Source: Flexivirga aerilata
GTDB taxonomy: Bacteria; Actinomycetota; Actinomycetes; Actinomycetales; Dermatophilaceae
Direction of reading: 5' to 3'
Length of the DNA: 64,000 bases
NCBI RefSeq assembly: GCF_013002715.1
Contig: NZ_JABENB010000001.1
Coordinates: 1,798,001 to 1,862,000 of the forward strand
This document shows, piece by piece, positions 27,660 to 38,048 of this stretch. The stretch's first letter is position 1; each line of letters starts with the position of its first letter. The notes beneath the pieces were generated by a model that saw nothing but the letters and a program-made list of their open reading frames with translations, was not told where the DNA came from and did no database searches. A program made the position numbers and the translations under genes.

Positions 27660-29861
27660 CTAGGGGCGTTCAGGCGTCAGCCAGACCGCACCGAGCGGGG
27701 GCACGGTGACGAGCGCGGAGTAGGGCTGGCCGTTCCAGGGTTGCTCCTGCGCCTCGACGCCGCCGAGGTTGCCGCGGCCGGCACCGCCATACGTCTCGGC
27801 GTCGGTGTTGAGCACCTCGGCCCAGCGGCCGCCGCGCGGCAGCCCGACGCGCACGTCACGGGCCTCGACACCGCTGAAGTTGATCACCGAGGCGACGACG
27901 TCGCCCTTGCGCTCGGAGTCCTCGAAACGCAAGTAGGAGAACAGGTTTGCGTCGGCCGCGTTGGCGTCGATCCACTGGAAGCCGTCAGGGGCGTGGTCGA
28001 GCTTCCACAACGCCGGGTGCTCGGTGTAGAGCGCGTTGAGGTCGCGCACCAACTCCGCGATGCCGCGGTGAGCCGGCTGGTCGAGCAGCCACCAGTCGAG
28101 GCTGCGACCGTCGGCCCACTCGGCCTCCTGCGCGAACTCCGAACCCATGAAGAGCAACTGCTTGCCCGGGTGGCTCCACATGTTGGCGAGGAACGCCCGC
28201 ACGCCGGCCAGCTGCTCCCACCGGTTGCCCGGCATCTTGCGCAGCAACGACCCCTTGCCGTGCACGACCTCGTCGTGGCTGATCGGGAGCACGAACTGCT
28301 CGCTCCACGCATAGACGAGCGCGAACGTCATCTTGTCGTGGTGGTAGCGCCGGTAAATCGGTTGCTGCGCAACGTAATCCAGCGTGTCGTGCATCCACCC
28401 CATGTTCCACTTGAAGCCGAAACCGAGGCCGCCCTGATCGGTCGGCTTGGTGACGCCGGGCCACGAGGTCGACTCCTCGGCGATCATCACCGTGCCCGGC
28501 ATGCGCCGGTAGGTGGTCGCGTTGGTCTCCTGCAGCAGTTGCACCGCGTCGAGGTTCTCCCGGCCGCCGTGCTTGTTGGGCACCCACTGGCCCTCGTCGC
28601 GTGAGTAGTCGAGGTAGAGCATCGACGCCACACCGTCGACGCGCAGCGCGTCGGCGTGGAACTCCTGCATCCAGTAGACCGCGTTGGCGACCAGGAAGTT
28701 GCGCACCTGCGGACGGCCGAAATCGAAGATGTACGAACCCCATTCGGGGTGCCAGCCACGCCGCGGGTCCGGGTGCTCGTAGAGCGGCGTGCCGTCGAAA
28801 CGGGCCAGCGCCCACTCGTCGGTCGCGAAGTGCCCCGGCACCCAGTCGAGGATGACGCCGATGCCGGCCTGGTGCAGCTTGTCGACCAGGAAGCGGAAGT
28901 CGTCGGGGGAGCCGAGCCGCGAATTCGGGGCGTAGTAGCCGGTGACGTGGTAGCCCCACGACGGCGGATAGGGATGCTCCATCACCGGCATGAACTCGAC
29001 GTGGGTGAAGCCGAGTTCGCTGACGTAGGAGACGAGTTCGTCGGCGAGGTCGCGCCACGACCGGCCCTGGCGCCAGGACATCGGGTGCACCTCGTAGACG
29101 CTCATCGGCTGCGTGTGCGCGTCGACCGCCGAACGCTTCGCCAGCCAGTCCCCGTCGCCCCATTCGTATGACGTGTCGGTCACGACCGACGCGGTCGCAG
29201 GTGCCACCTCGGCCTGGCGCGCCATCGGGTCGGCCTTCTCGCGCCATACGCCGTCGGGGCCGAGCAGGTCGAACTTGTAACGGGTGCCGGCCTCGACACC
29301 GGGCACGAACAACTCCCAGACACCACTGGTGCCGAGCTGTCGCATCGGGTGGCCCTGACCGTTCCAGAGGTTGAAGTCGCCGATCAGACGGACGCCCTGG
29401 GCGTTGGGCGCCCACACCGAGAACGCCGTGCCCCGCACGTCGCCGAGCGGGCCGGCGTAGCTGCGCACGTGCGCCCCGAGCACGGTCCACAGCTGCTCGT
29501 GCCGGCCCTCGCCGATGAGGTGTAGATCGACCTCGCCGAGTGTCGGCAGGAAGCGGTAGGGGTCGTCGGCGACGTGCTCGACGCCGTCGTCGTAGGTGGT
29601 CACCACGCGGTAGTCGGGCACCTCGTCGACCGGGAGCCGCCCGCTCCAGAGGCCCTCGACCTCGTGGGTCAGGGGAGCCCGGGAACCGTCCGGCAGTTGC
29701 ACTTCCACCGACCGGGCGAGCGGGCGGAAAACCCGCACCAACACACCGGATTGGTCCTGGTGCGGGCCGAGCAGCTGGTGTGGGTCGCCGTAGCGGCCGG
29801 TGAGAAGTTTCGCGGCCGCGTCGGCGGGGAGTGCGTCGGTGGACGGGGTATCGGTCGGCAT
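27660..29861 (-). CDS. glgB: 1,4-alpha-glucan branching enzyme GlgB (internal start within the fused frame)
   Basis: 733 residues from the ATG at 29861, normal length for GlgB. It introduces alpha-1,6 branches into glucan. Order: N-terminal CBM48 domains (RGTAFSVWAPNAQGV), catalytic GH13 barrel with nucleophile Asp in DALRVDGVASM, acid/base Glu in VMIAEEST and the SHDEVV Asp, then the C-terminal beta domain. The start is decided by AAGGAG at 29869-29874, 7 nt upstream. The same frame is open through the upstream maltokinase, so GlgB may also be made as the C-terminal half of a fusion. Last gene of the glgE-treS-mak-glgB operon. Confidence 0.95.
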   Translation of the reverse strand: MPTDTPSTDALPADAAAKLLTGRYGDPHQLLGPHQDQSGVLVRVFRPLARSVEVQLPDGSRAPLTHEVEGLWSGRLPVDEVPDYRVVTTYDDGVEHVADDPYRFLPTLGEVDLHLIGEGRHEQLWTVLGAHVRSYAGPLGDVRGTAFSVWAPNAQGVRLIGDFNLWNGQGHPMRQLGTSGVWELFVPGVEAGTRYKFDLLGPDGVWREKADPMARQAEVAPATASVVTDTSYEWGDGDWLAKRSAVDAHTQPMSVYEVHPMSWRQGRSWRDLADELVSYVSELGFTHVEFMPVMEHPYPPSWGYHVTGYYAPNSRLGSPDDFRFLVDKLHQAGIGVILDWVPGHFATDEWALARFDGTPLYEHPDPRRGWHPEWGSYIFDFGRPQVRNFLVANAVYWMQEFHADALRVDGVASMLYLDYSRDEGQWVPNKHGGRENLDAVQLLQETNATTYRRMPGTVMIAEESTSWPGVTKPTDQGGLGFGFKWNMGWMHDTLDYVAQQPIYRRYHHDKMTFALVYAWSEQFVLPISHDEVVHGKGSLLRKMPGNRWEQLAGVRAFLANMWSHPGKQLLFMGSEFAQEAEWADGRSLDWWLLDQPAHRGIAELVRDLNALYTEHPALWKLDHAPDGFQWIDANAADANLFSYLRFEDSERKGDVVASVINFSGVEARDVRVGLPRGGRWAEVLNTDAETYGGAGRGNLGGVEAQEQPWNGQPYSALVTVPPLGAVWLTPERP

Positions 29862-31529
29862 GTCGGTGCTCCTTGGTCTCGATACGGGCTCGCCCTGGGG
29901 GGCTCGCCCTACTCGACCGGCGGGGGTGGGGGTGGGCTCGGCCTGGGTTGCTGGCCCTACTCGACCGGCGGGGGTGGGGGTGGGCTCGCCCTGGGGGGCT
30001 GGCCCTACTCGACCGGCGGGGGTGGGGGTGGGCTCGCCCTGGGGGGCTGGCCCTACTCGACCGGCGGGGGTGGGGGTGGGCTCGCCCAGCAGCCGGTCGA
30101 TCGCGCTGCGGGGGATCGGCAGCCAGGTGGGCCGGTTGCGCACCTCGTAGACGACCTCGTAGGAGGCCTTGTCGACCTCGAACGCGTCGAGCAACGCCTG
30201 GTGCGCGGCGAGGTCGACGTCCAGCTCGGTCGCGTAGCCGTCGAGGAACGCGGCGCGTGCGTCGGCAGCCCAGCCGCGCCGGTCGCCGCCGATGCGTTCC
30301 TGCCGGATCAACTCCTGCTCGATCGAACCGGCGGCGTAGTCGAACGACCGCAGCATGCCCGCGACGTCGCGCAGCGGCTGGTCGAGCTGGGTGCGTTCGG
30401 GCAGCGGACGCAACGGCTCGCCCTCGAAGTCGAGCAGCACCCAGCCACGCTCGGGGGTATCGAGCACCTGACCGAGGTGGTAGTCGCCGTGGATCCGTTG
30501 CAGCGCAGGCCAATTCGAGTCGGCGGCAGCGGCGAGGAGCGCCTCGAACGCCTGCCGGCGCTCACCCAGCTCGGGCACGGCGGCGGCGGCCGCGGCAAAC
30601 CGCATCCGCATGGCGTCCAGCGACCTGCGAGTGGTGTCGGCATCGGCAGCGGCGGTCGGCAGCGCCTCCGCGAGCTGGCGGTGCACCTGCGCGGTGGCGA
30701 CCCCGAGGGCCCGGGCCGGCCCGGCGAAGGACCGGTTGGCGCGTGCCGCGTCGAGCGCCTCCCGCCACGCGTCCCGCACCCCGGGGAAGAACTCCTGCGC
30801 GAAGGCGAGGTCGCCGGAGAGGCGCGGGACGGCCGCATCGCCCGAGACCGCAGGCCATTCGCCGCGCAGAGAGGCGACCATCTGCGGCACGTGCTCGCTG
30901 CCCGCGGCGCTCAGCACGGTCTGCAGCTCGACATCGGGGTTGTCCCCGGGCTGCACGACGCGGAACACCTTGATGATCACCGGTTCGTCGCGCTCGACGT
31001 CGACGATGATCGAGGTGTTGGACTGCTCGCCGGACAACACCCGGCTCGAGCTGATCGCCGGGACCGCGGCGTGCCGAAAACCACTGCCGCGCACGGTGAT
31101 CGACGGGTCCAGCACCTCACCGGTCGGGCCGCTCTCGTCGTGCATCTCGAAGGCGGCCTGCCGCCCGCCCGTCACCATCGTGCGCAGCAGCGTGGCCACG
31201 AAGACCGGGTCGTGCGGGCCGTCATAGGCGAAGCGGCGTCCGAGCGTCGAGTGCTCGAGCTCGCCGATGAGCGCGTGCTCCGCGCCGGGCAGCGGGGCAC
31301 CGCGGTAGGTCACCGGCACCTGGTAGACCACCGGCTCGGCGCCGGACTCGTCGACCAGGAAGAGCACCTCGACACCGACCTCGCCGGCCGGGTCGTCGAA
31401 GCGGTAGTTGCCGAGCGGGCGCAGCTTCGGGGCGCTGCCCTTGCCGACATACCAACGCTGTTCGCCGATCCAGGCCTCGACGACGTCCTTCTTGGACGGC
31501 GTCAGGGTCGCGCGGTGGATGATCGCCAT
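27660..31529 (-). CDS. mak: Maltokinase-GlgB fused reading frame (maltokinase domain = residues 1 to about 482)
   Basis: 1289-codon uninterrupted frame. The N-terminal half is maltokinase (Pep2), which phosphorylates maltose to maltose-1-P: AWIGEQRWYVGKGS, the ATP-binding VLSGEQSNTSIIV, catalytic RIHGDYHLGQVL and the metal-site DFEGEP. Maltokinase normally ends at the point matching SAIDRLLGE. Here it runs into four copies of a 16-residue linker (consensus GEPTPTPAGRVGPAPQ) and then into GlgB without a stop. The ATG at 31529 lies 7 bp after treS. Either a bifunctional enzyme is made, or ribosomes mostly initiate GlgB separately at 29861. Confidence 0.85.
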   Translation of the reverse strand: MAIIHRATLTPSKKDVVEAWIGEQRWYVGKGSAPKLRPLGNYRFDDPAGEVGVEVLFLVDESGAEPVVYQVPVTYRGAPLPGAEHALIGELEHSTLGRRFAYDGPHDPVFVATLLRTMVTGGRQAAFEMHDESGPTGEVLDPSITVRGSGFRHAAVPAISSSRVLSGEQSNTSIIVDVERDEPVIIKVFRVVQPGDNPDVELQTVLSAAGSEHVPQMVASLRGEWPAVSGDAAVPRLSGDLAFAQEFFPGVRDAWREALDAARANRSFAGPARALGVATAQVHRQLAEALPTAAADADTTRRSLDAMRMRFAAAAAAVPELGERRQAFEALLAAAADSNWPALQRIHGDYHLGQVLDTPERGWVLLDFEGEPLRPLPERTQLDQPLRDVAGMLRSFDYAAGSIEQELIRQERIGGDRRGWAADARAAFLDGYATELDVDLAAHQALLDAFEVDKASYEVVYEVRNRPTWLPIPRSAIDRLLGEPTPTPAGRVGPAPQGEPTPTPAGRVGPAPQGEPTPTPAGRVGPATQAEPTPTPAGRVGRAPQGEPVSRPRSTDMPTDTPSTDALPADAAAKLLTGRYGDPHQLLGPHQDQSGVLVRVFRPLARSVEVQLPDGSRAPLTHEVEGLWSGRLPVDEVPDYRVVTTYDDGVEHVADDPYRFLPTLGEVDLHLIGEGRHEQLWTVLGAHVRSYAGPLGDVRGTAFSVWAPNAQGVRLIGDFNLWNGQGHPMRQLGTSGVWELFVPGVEAGTRYKFDLLGPDGVWREKADPMARQAEVAPATASVVTDTSYEWGDGDWLAKRSAVDAHTQPMSVYEVHPMSWRQGRSWRDLADELVSYVSELGFTHVEFMPVMEHPYPPSWGYHVTGYYAPNSRLGSPDDFRFLVDKLHQAGIGVILDWVPGHFATDEWALARFDGTPLYEHPDPRRGWHPEWGSYIFDFGRPQVRNFLVANAVYWMQEFHADALRVDGVASMLYLDYSRDEGQWVPNKHGGRENLDAVQLLQETNATTYRRMPGTVMIAEESTSWPGVTKPTDQGGLGFGFKWNMGWMHDTLDYVAQQPIYRRYHHDKMTFALVYAWSEQFVLPISHDEVVHGKGSLLRKMPGNRWEQLAGVRAFLANMWSHPGKQLLFMGSEFAQEAEWADGRSLDWWLLDQPAHRGIAELVRDLNALYTEHPALWKLDHAPDGFQWIDANAADANLFSYLRFEDSERKGDVVASVINFSGVEARDVRVGLPRGGRWAEVLNTDAETYGGAGRGNLGGVEAQEQPWNGQPYSALVTVPPLGAVWLTPERP
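29869..29874 (-). promoter_or_regulatory. Ribosome-binding site AAGGAG deciding the glgB start
   Basis: Perfect Shine-Dalgarno on the minus strand, 7 nt before the ATG at 29861. It lies inside the fused frame, directly at the edge of the repeat array. Confidence 0.8.
29875..30083 (+). repeat. Dispersed REP-like repeat array D, 48-bp period, translated as the Mak-GlgB linker
   Basis: Begins GGTCTCGATACGGGCT. CTACTCGACC then occurs at 29909, 29957, 30005 and 30053, exact 48-bp steps, with GGCGGGGGTGGGGGTGGG in each unit. On the coding (minus) strand each unit encodes 16 residues. The TAG contained in each unit is out of frame, so the array is open in the maltokinase frame. Confidence 0.92.
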
Positions 31530-31536
31530 CGGTGCC

Positions 31537-33258
<1,722 letters not shown>

Positions 33259-33262
33259 CGGT

Positions 33263-35314
33263 CTAGAACCTCCGGACTTCGACGATGTGCACCGGCTGGG
33301 CGTCGGGGCCCAGCCTGACGTAGTTGTGCTCGCCCCATTGCCAGGTCGAGTCGGTCAGCAGGTCGTGCGCGACGAACGAGTCACCAGGCTGCAGGCCGAG
33401 CGCCGCCAGGTCCAGGTGGATCGTCGACTCGCGTGTCGCGTGCGGGTCGGTGTTGGCCACCACGACGATGACGTCGTCGCCGCGACGCTTGGAGAAGACC
33501 AGCAGCGCCGGGTCGTCGACCCGGTGGAAGGTGATGTTGCGCAGCCAGTGCAATGCCGGGTGCGCACGGCGAATCTCGTTGAGCTGCTTCAGGTATGGCG
33601 CGAGCGACTGCCCCTCACGCTCCCCGCCGGGCTGGTAGAGCTCCCACCGGCGGTCCTTGTACTCGTACTTCTCGTTGTCGATCTGCTCCTCGGCGCCCGG
33701 ACGCGCGACGTGCTCGACCAGCTCGTAACCGGAGTAGATGCCGTAGGTCGGCACGAGGGTCGCGGCCAGGGCGGCGCGCAGCTTCCAGGCGGTCGGCCCG
33801 CCGTACTGCATGTAGGGGGTGAGGATGTCGTGCGTGGTCGGCCAGAAACTGGGCCGCATGTAGGGCGCGTCCTGCGACGCGAGCTGCTCGACATACTCCT
33901 GCAGCTCGGCCGCGCCGTTGCGCCACGCGTAATAGGTGTAGCTCTGCTGGAAGCCGATCTTGGCGAGCGTCGCCATCATCGCCGGCCGGGTGAAGGCCTC
34001 GGCGAGCCAGACCACGTCGGGGTGGTCGCGGGCGACGTCCTCGATCAGCCACTGCCAGAACTCCAGCGGCTTGGTGTGCGGGTTGTCGACGCGGAAGATC
34101 TTGACGCCGTGGTCGATCCACACCTGCACCACGCGGCGCACCTCGGCGTAGATGCCCTGCGGGTCGTTGTCGAAATTGACCGGATAGATGTCCTGGTATT
34201 TCTTCGGCGGGTTCTCCGCGTAGGCGATGGTGCCGTCGGCGCGGGTGGTGAACCACTCCGGGTGCGAGGCGACCCACGGGTGATCGGGGGAGCACTGCAA
34301 CGCCAGGTCGAGCGCGACCTCCAGCCCGAGCTCACCGGCGCGGGCGACGAACGCGTCGAAGTCCTCGAACGTCCCGAGGTCGGGATGTATGGCGTCGTGG
34401 CCCCCGTCGGCGCTGCCGATCGCATAGGGGGAGCCGGGGTCGTGCGGCCCGGCGGTCAGCGTGTTGTTCGGGCCCTTGCGGTTGGTGGTGCCGATCGGGT
34501 GGATCGGCGTCAGGTAGACGACGTCGAAACCCATGTCGGCGACCGCGGGCAGCCGGTCCTGCGCGGTGCGCAGCGTGCCCGAGATCCACTGTCCCTTCTC
34601 ATGATCGAAGCGGGCGCCTTCGCTGCGCGGGAAGAGTTCGTACCACGCGCCGTAGAGGGCGCGGTCGCGTTCGACGAGCCAGGCGTAGGTGGGGCTGGCG
34701 CTGACGAAGTCGCGCAGCGGCGTCTGCCGCATGACGCGCTCGACCTCGCCGGTGGTGCCGGCCGCGAGGCGGGTGCCGGGCGGCTGTTCCTTGTCCCGCA
34801 GGGTCGCGATCGCGTCGGTCAGCACGGCCTTGTCCGCGTCGGCGTGCGGCACCTGCGCGACCGCCCGCTCCAGCACCCGCGCGCCCTCCTCGAGCATCAG
34901 CTCGACGTCCACCTCGGCTGCGATCTTGATCACGGCGTCGTGCTCCCACGTGCCGTAGGGATCGGACCAGCCCTCGACCCGGTAGGACCAGAGACCCGGC
35001 CGGTCGGCGACGAGCGTGCCCTCCCAGGCGTCCAGGCCGGGATTGGTCAGTGTCATCGGCAGTAGCGTCGTCACGTCGTCGGGGTCGGTGACCACGACCG
35101 TCGCGTTGACCGCGTCGTGACCCTCGCGGAACACGGTCGCGGTGACCGGAAACTCTTCCCCGACAACAGATTTGGTGGGCAGCACGCCGCCGTCGACGGA
35201 CGGCGCGACGTCCTGCACCGGGATGCGTCCTATCGGGCGTGCGCTCGGGATCTTGCTCGATGTCGAAGTCTTGGTGGTCGGCAGGGGACGGGCCATCGGC
35301 TCCTGGTCAGTCAC
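33263..35314 (-). CDS. glgE: Alpha-1,4-glucan:maltose-1-phosphate maltosyltransferase GlgE
   Basis: 683 residues. It extends alpha-1,4-glucan using maltose-1-phosphate. The N-terminal region has the family's [19 protein letters not shown] and [15 protein letters not shown]. The GH13 core shows [19 protein letters not shown], nucleophile Asp in [16 protein letters not shown], Glu in [11 protein letters not shown] and the third acid in [11 protein letters not shown] place the start at GTG 35314 because TAGCGT lies 7 nt upstream; the ATG at 35296 is an alternative. First gene of glgE-treS-mak-glgB, divergent from glgP. Confidence 0.95.
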   Translation of the reverse strand: MTDQEPMARPLPTTKTSTSSKIPSARPIGRIPVQDVAPSVDGGVLPTKSVVGEEFPVTATVFREGHDAVNATVVVTDPDDVTTLLPMTLTNPGLDAWEGTLVADRPGLWSYRVEGWSDPYGTWEHDAVIKIAAEVDVELMLEEGARVLERAVAQVPHADADKAVLTDAIATLRDKEQPPGTRLAAGTTGEVERVMRQTPLRDFVSASPTYAWLVERDRALYGAWYELFPRSEGARFDHEKGQWISGTLRTAQDRLPAVADMGFDVVYLTPIHPIGTTNRKGPNNTLTAGPHDPGSPYAIGSADGGHDAIHPDLGTFEDFDAFVARAGELGLEVALDLALQCSPDHPWVASHPEWFTTRADGTIAYAENPPKKYQDIYPVNFDNDPQGIYAEVRRVVQVWIDHGVKIFRVDNPHTKPLEFWQWLIEDVARDHPDVVWLAEAFTRPAMMATLAKIGFQQSYTYYAWRNGAAELQEYVEQLASQDAPYMRPSFWPTTHDILTPYMQYGGPTAWKLRAALAATLVPTYGIYSGYELVEHVARPGAEEQIDNEKYEYKDRRWELYQPGGEREGQSLAPYLKQLNEIRRAHPALHWLRNITFHRVDDPALLVFSKRRGDDVIVVVANTDPHATRESTIHLDLAALGLQPGDSFVAHDLLTDSTWQWGEHNYVRLGPDAQPVHIVEVRRF

Positions 35315-35321
35315 CGCACCG

Positions 35322-35327
35322 ACGCTA
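35322..35327 (-). promoter_or_regulatory. Leaderless -10 box TAGCGT for the glgE operon
   Basis: On the minus strand TAGCGT ends 7 nt before the GTG at 35314. Confidence 0.6.
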
Positions 35328-35435
35328 CACAATCCGCACCCCGGACTGACACCTGTCGCCGCAACCTCCGGCCGCACAGATGAGCGGCGCGGCACATCAT
35401 CACCCTTTGGTGCTCGCACCCACGGGTGAGCGCCC

Positions 35436-35441
35436 TACCAT
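35436..35441 (+). promoter_or_regulatory. Leaderless -10 box TACCAT for glgP
   Basis: TACCAT ends 8 nt before the GTG at 35450. It faces the glgE box about 110 bp away, leaving a compact divergent control region. Confidence 0.6.
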
Positions 35442-35449
35442 CGGTGCAC

Positions 35450-38044
35450 GTGAGAGCCATCCGCCGCTTCAATGTCCGCACCGCGCTGCCCGAGCCGCTG
35501 TCCCCGTTGTCCGAACTCGCGACCAACCTGCGGTGGTCGTGGCACAGCCGCACCCGCGAGCTGTTCCGCGATATGGACCCCGAGGCGTGGGAGCGGGTGC
35601 ACGAGGACCCGGTCGCGCTGCTCGCGGCGCTCACCCCGGAGTGCCTCGCGGAGCTGGCCGCGGACGAGTCCTTCGTCGCCCGGATCCGCGCCGCGAGCGA
35701 GGGGTTGTCGTCATACCTCACCTCGAAGGTCTGGTACGACGACTTCCGCGGCGAGCGGCAGGCGCCGGCGTCGATCGCCTACTTCAGCGCCGAGTTCGGG
35801 CTGACGCACGTGCTGCCGCAGTATTCCGGCGGCCTCGGCATCCTCGCCGGCGACCACCTGAAGTCCGCGAGCGACCTCGGCGTGCCGATCGTCGGGATCG
35901 GCCTGTTCTACAAGTCCGGCTACTTCAAGCAGCAGCTGTCGGCCGACGGGTGGCAACTCGAGACCTACCCGCTGCTCGACCCCGACGACCTGCCGCTGTC
36001 GCTGGTCCGCGAGGCCGACGGCACCCCGGCCGAGGTCGTGCTCGCGCTGCCCGGCGACCGCACCGTGCGGGCCCGGATCTGGAAGGCGCAGGTCGGGCGG
36101 GTGCCGTTGCTGCTGCTCGACTCCGACGTCGAGGGCAACGACGCGGCCGCCCGCGAGCTGACCGGCCGCCTGTATGGCGGGGGCGGCGACCAGCGCCTCG
36201 AGCAGGAGATGCTGCTCGGCATCGGCGGCGTCCGCGCGCTGCGCACCTGGTCCCGGCTGACCGGTGCGCCGGAGCCCGAGGTCTATCACTGCAACGAGGG
36301 CCACGCCGGCTTCCTCTCGGTGGAGCGCATCAGCGAGCTGGTCACCCGGCAGGGGCTCGACTTCGACCAGGCCCAGCAGGTCGTGCGCGCCAGCAACGTC
36401 TTCACCACGCACACGCCGGTGCCGGCGGGTATCGACCGCTTCGACGCCGAGGCGGTGCGCGCGCACTTCAGCGGGCACGGCGAGCTCGCCGGGGTGCCGG
36501 TCGACCGCGTGCTGCCGCTGGGCGCGGAGGACTACGACGGCGGCCAGCCGGGCATCTTCAACATGGCCGTGATGGGGCTGCGTATGGCGCAGCGCAGCAA
36601 CGGCGTCTCCCTGCTGCACGGCGAGGTCAGCCGCGAGATGTTCGACGTCCTGTGGCCGGGCTTCGACGACACGGAGGTGCCGATCACCAGCATCACCAAC
36701 GGTGTTCACGCCCCGACGTGGATGGATCCGAAGGTGGTGGACCTGGCTCGCCGCCACCTCGGCGAGCAGGACGTGCGCGAGGGGATCGGCTGGGACGATG
36801 TCGACCGCATCCCGCGGGCGGAGCTGTGGGCGGTCAAACGCGAGCTGCGCGAGCAACTCGTCGCCGACGTGCGGGAGCGGATGCGCCGGTCGGCGAGCAC
36901 CCGCGGCGCGAGCCAGGCCGAGCTCGGCTGGACCGACCAGATCCTCGACCCCGATGTGCTGACGATCGGCTTCGCGCGGCGCGTGCCGACCTACAAGCGG
37001 CTCACGCTGATGCTGCGCGACCCCGAGCGGCTACGGGCGCTGCTGCTGCACCCGGAGCGGCCGATCCAGCTGGTGATCGCCGGCAAGTCGCACCCGGCCG
37101 ACGAGACCGGCAAGAAGCTGATCCAGGAGATGGTGCGCTTCACCGACGACCCGCAGCTGCGGCAGCGCATCGTCTTCCTGCCCAACTACGACATGGAGAT
37201 GGCCCAGACGCTGATGCCCGGTGTCGACGTCTGGCTGAACAACCCGCTGCGGCCCTACGAGGCCTCCGGCACCTCCGGCATGAAGGCCGCGCTCAACGGC
37301 GGCCTCAACCTGTCGATCCTCGACGGCTGGTGGGACGAGTGGTATGACGGCGAGAACGGCTGGGCGATCCCGTCGGCCGACCCGACCGGCGTCACCGGCG
37401 AGCCGACGATGGACGAGAACCGCCGCGACGACCTCGAGGCCGCCGCTCTCTACGACCTCATCGAGTCGCAGGTCGCGGCGCGGTTCTACGACGTCGACGA
37501 GCAGGGCGTGCCGCAGCACTGGCTGGAGATGGTCGAGCACACCCTGCGGGTGCTCGGCCCGAAGGTGCTCGCGACCCGCATGGTGCGCGACTACACCACG
37601 CTGCTCTACACCCCGGCCGCGATCGCCGGGCGTGCGGCCAGCAGCGACGACTACGCCCTTGCCCGTGACCTTGCGGCATACCGTGACAACGCGCGGAATG
37701 CGTTCTCGCACCTGCAGATCGAACACGTCGAGGCCGAGGGCGTGAGCGACGCGCCGCTGGTTGGTGACCAGCTCACCGTGCGGGCCTACGTCCAGCTCGC
37801 CGGGCTCGCACCCGACCAGGTCACGGTGCAGGCGGTGCACGGCCGGGCCAGCGACAGCGACGAGCTGCGCGACGTCGAGGTCGTCGACCTCGCGCCCGCG
37901 CAGGACCTCGGCGACGGCCGCTGGCGCTTCGACGGGTCGGTCGCGCTGCGCCGGTCCGGCGCGTTCGGTTACACCGTCCGCGTGCTGCCGAGGCACCCGG
38001 CGCTGGCCAACCCGGTCGAGCTGGGCCTGGTCGTCAACGCCTGA
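35450..38044 (+). CDS. glgP: Alpha-glucan (glycogen) phosphorylase GlgP
   Basis: 864 residues of the shorter, DUF3417-containing phosphorylase class. It releases glucose-1-phosphate from glucan ends. The N-terminus RAIRRFNVRTALPEPLSPL matches the family start, which together with the TACCAT box fixes GTG 35450 rather than GTG 35426. Further motifs: YFSAEFGLTHVLPQYSGGLG, YHCNEGHAGFLSVERI, TNGVHAPTWM, and the pyridoxal-phosphate lysine in EASGTSGMKAALNGG. It converges with poxB, only 4 bp separating the two stops. Confidence 0.95.
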   Translation: MRAIRRFNVRTALPEPLSPLSELATNLRWSWHSRTRELFRDMDPEAWERVHEDPVALLAALTPECLAELAADESFVARIRAASEGLSSYLTSKVWYDDFRGERQAPASIAYFSAEFGLTHVLPQYSGGLGILAGDHLKSASDLGVPIVGIGLFYKSGYFKQQLSADGWQLETYPLLDPDDLPLSLVREADGTPAEVVLALPGDRTVRARIWKAQVGRVPLLLLDSDVEGNDAAARELTGRLYGGGGDQRLEQEMLLGIGGVRALRTWSRLTGAPEPEVYHCNEGHAGFLSVERISELVTRQGLDFDQAQQVVRASNVFTTHTPVPAGIDRFDAEAVRAHFSGHGELAGVPVDRVLPLGAEDYDGGQPGIFNMAVMGLRMAQRSNGVSLLHGEVSREMFDVLWPGFDDTEVPITSITNGVHAPTWMDPKVVDLARRHLGEQDVREGIGWDDVDRIPRAELWAVKRELREQLVADVRERMRRSASTRGASQAELGWTDQILDPDVLTIGFARRVPTYKRLTLMLRDPERLRALLLHPERPIQLVIAGKSHPADETGKKLIQEMVRFTDDPQLRQRIVFLPNYDMEMAQTLMPGVDVWLNNPLRPYEASGTSGMKAALNGGLNLSILDGWWDEWYDGENGWAIPSADPTGVTGEPTMDENRRDDLEAAALYDLIESQVAARFYDVDEQGVPQHWLEMVEHTLRVLGPKVLATRMVRDYTTLLYTPAAIAGRAASSDDYALARDLAAYRDNARNAFSHLQIEHVEAEGVSDAPLVGDQLTVRAYVQLAGLAPDQVTVQAVHGRASDSDELRDVEVVDLAPAQDLGDGRWRFDGSVALRRSGAFGYTVRVLPRHPALANPVELGLVVNA

Positions 38045-38048
38045 GGCG

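Noticed and set aside
29862..31529. Treating maltokinase as a normal separate gene with its own stop
   Set aside because: No stop codon exists in frame between the maltokinase end and glgB, so a separate end cannot be annotated from this sequence.
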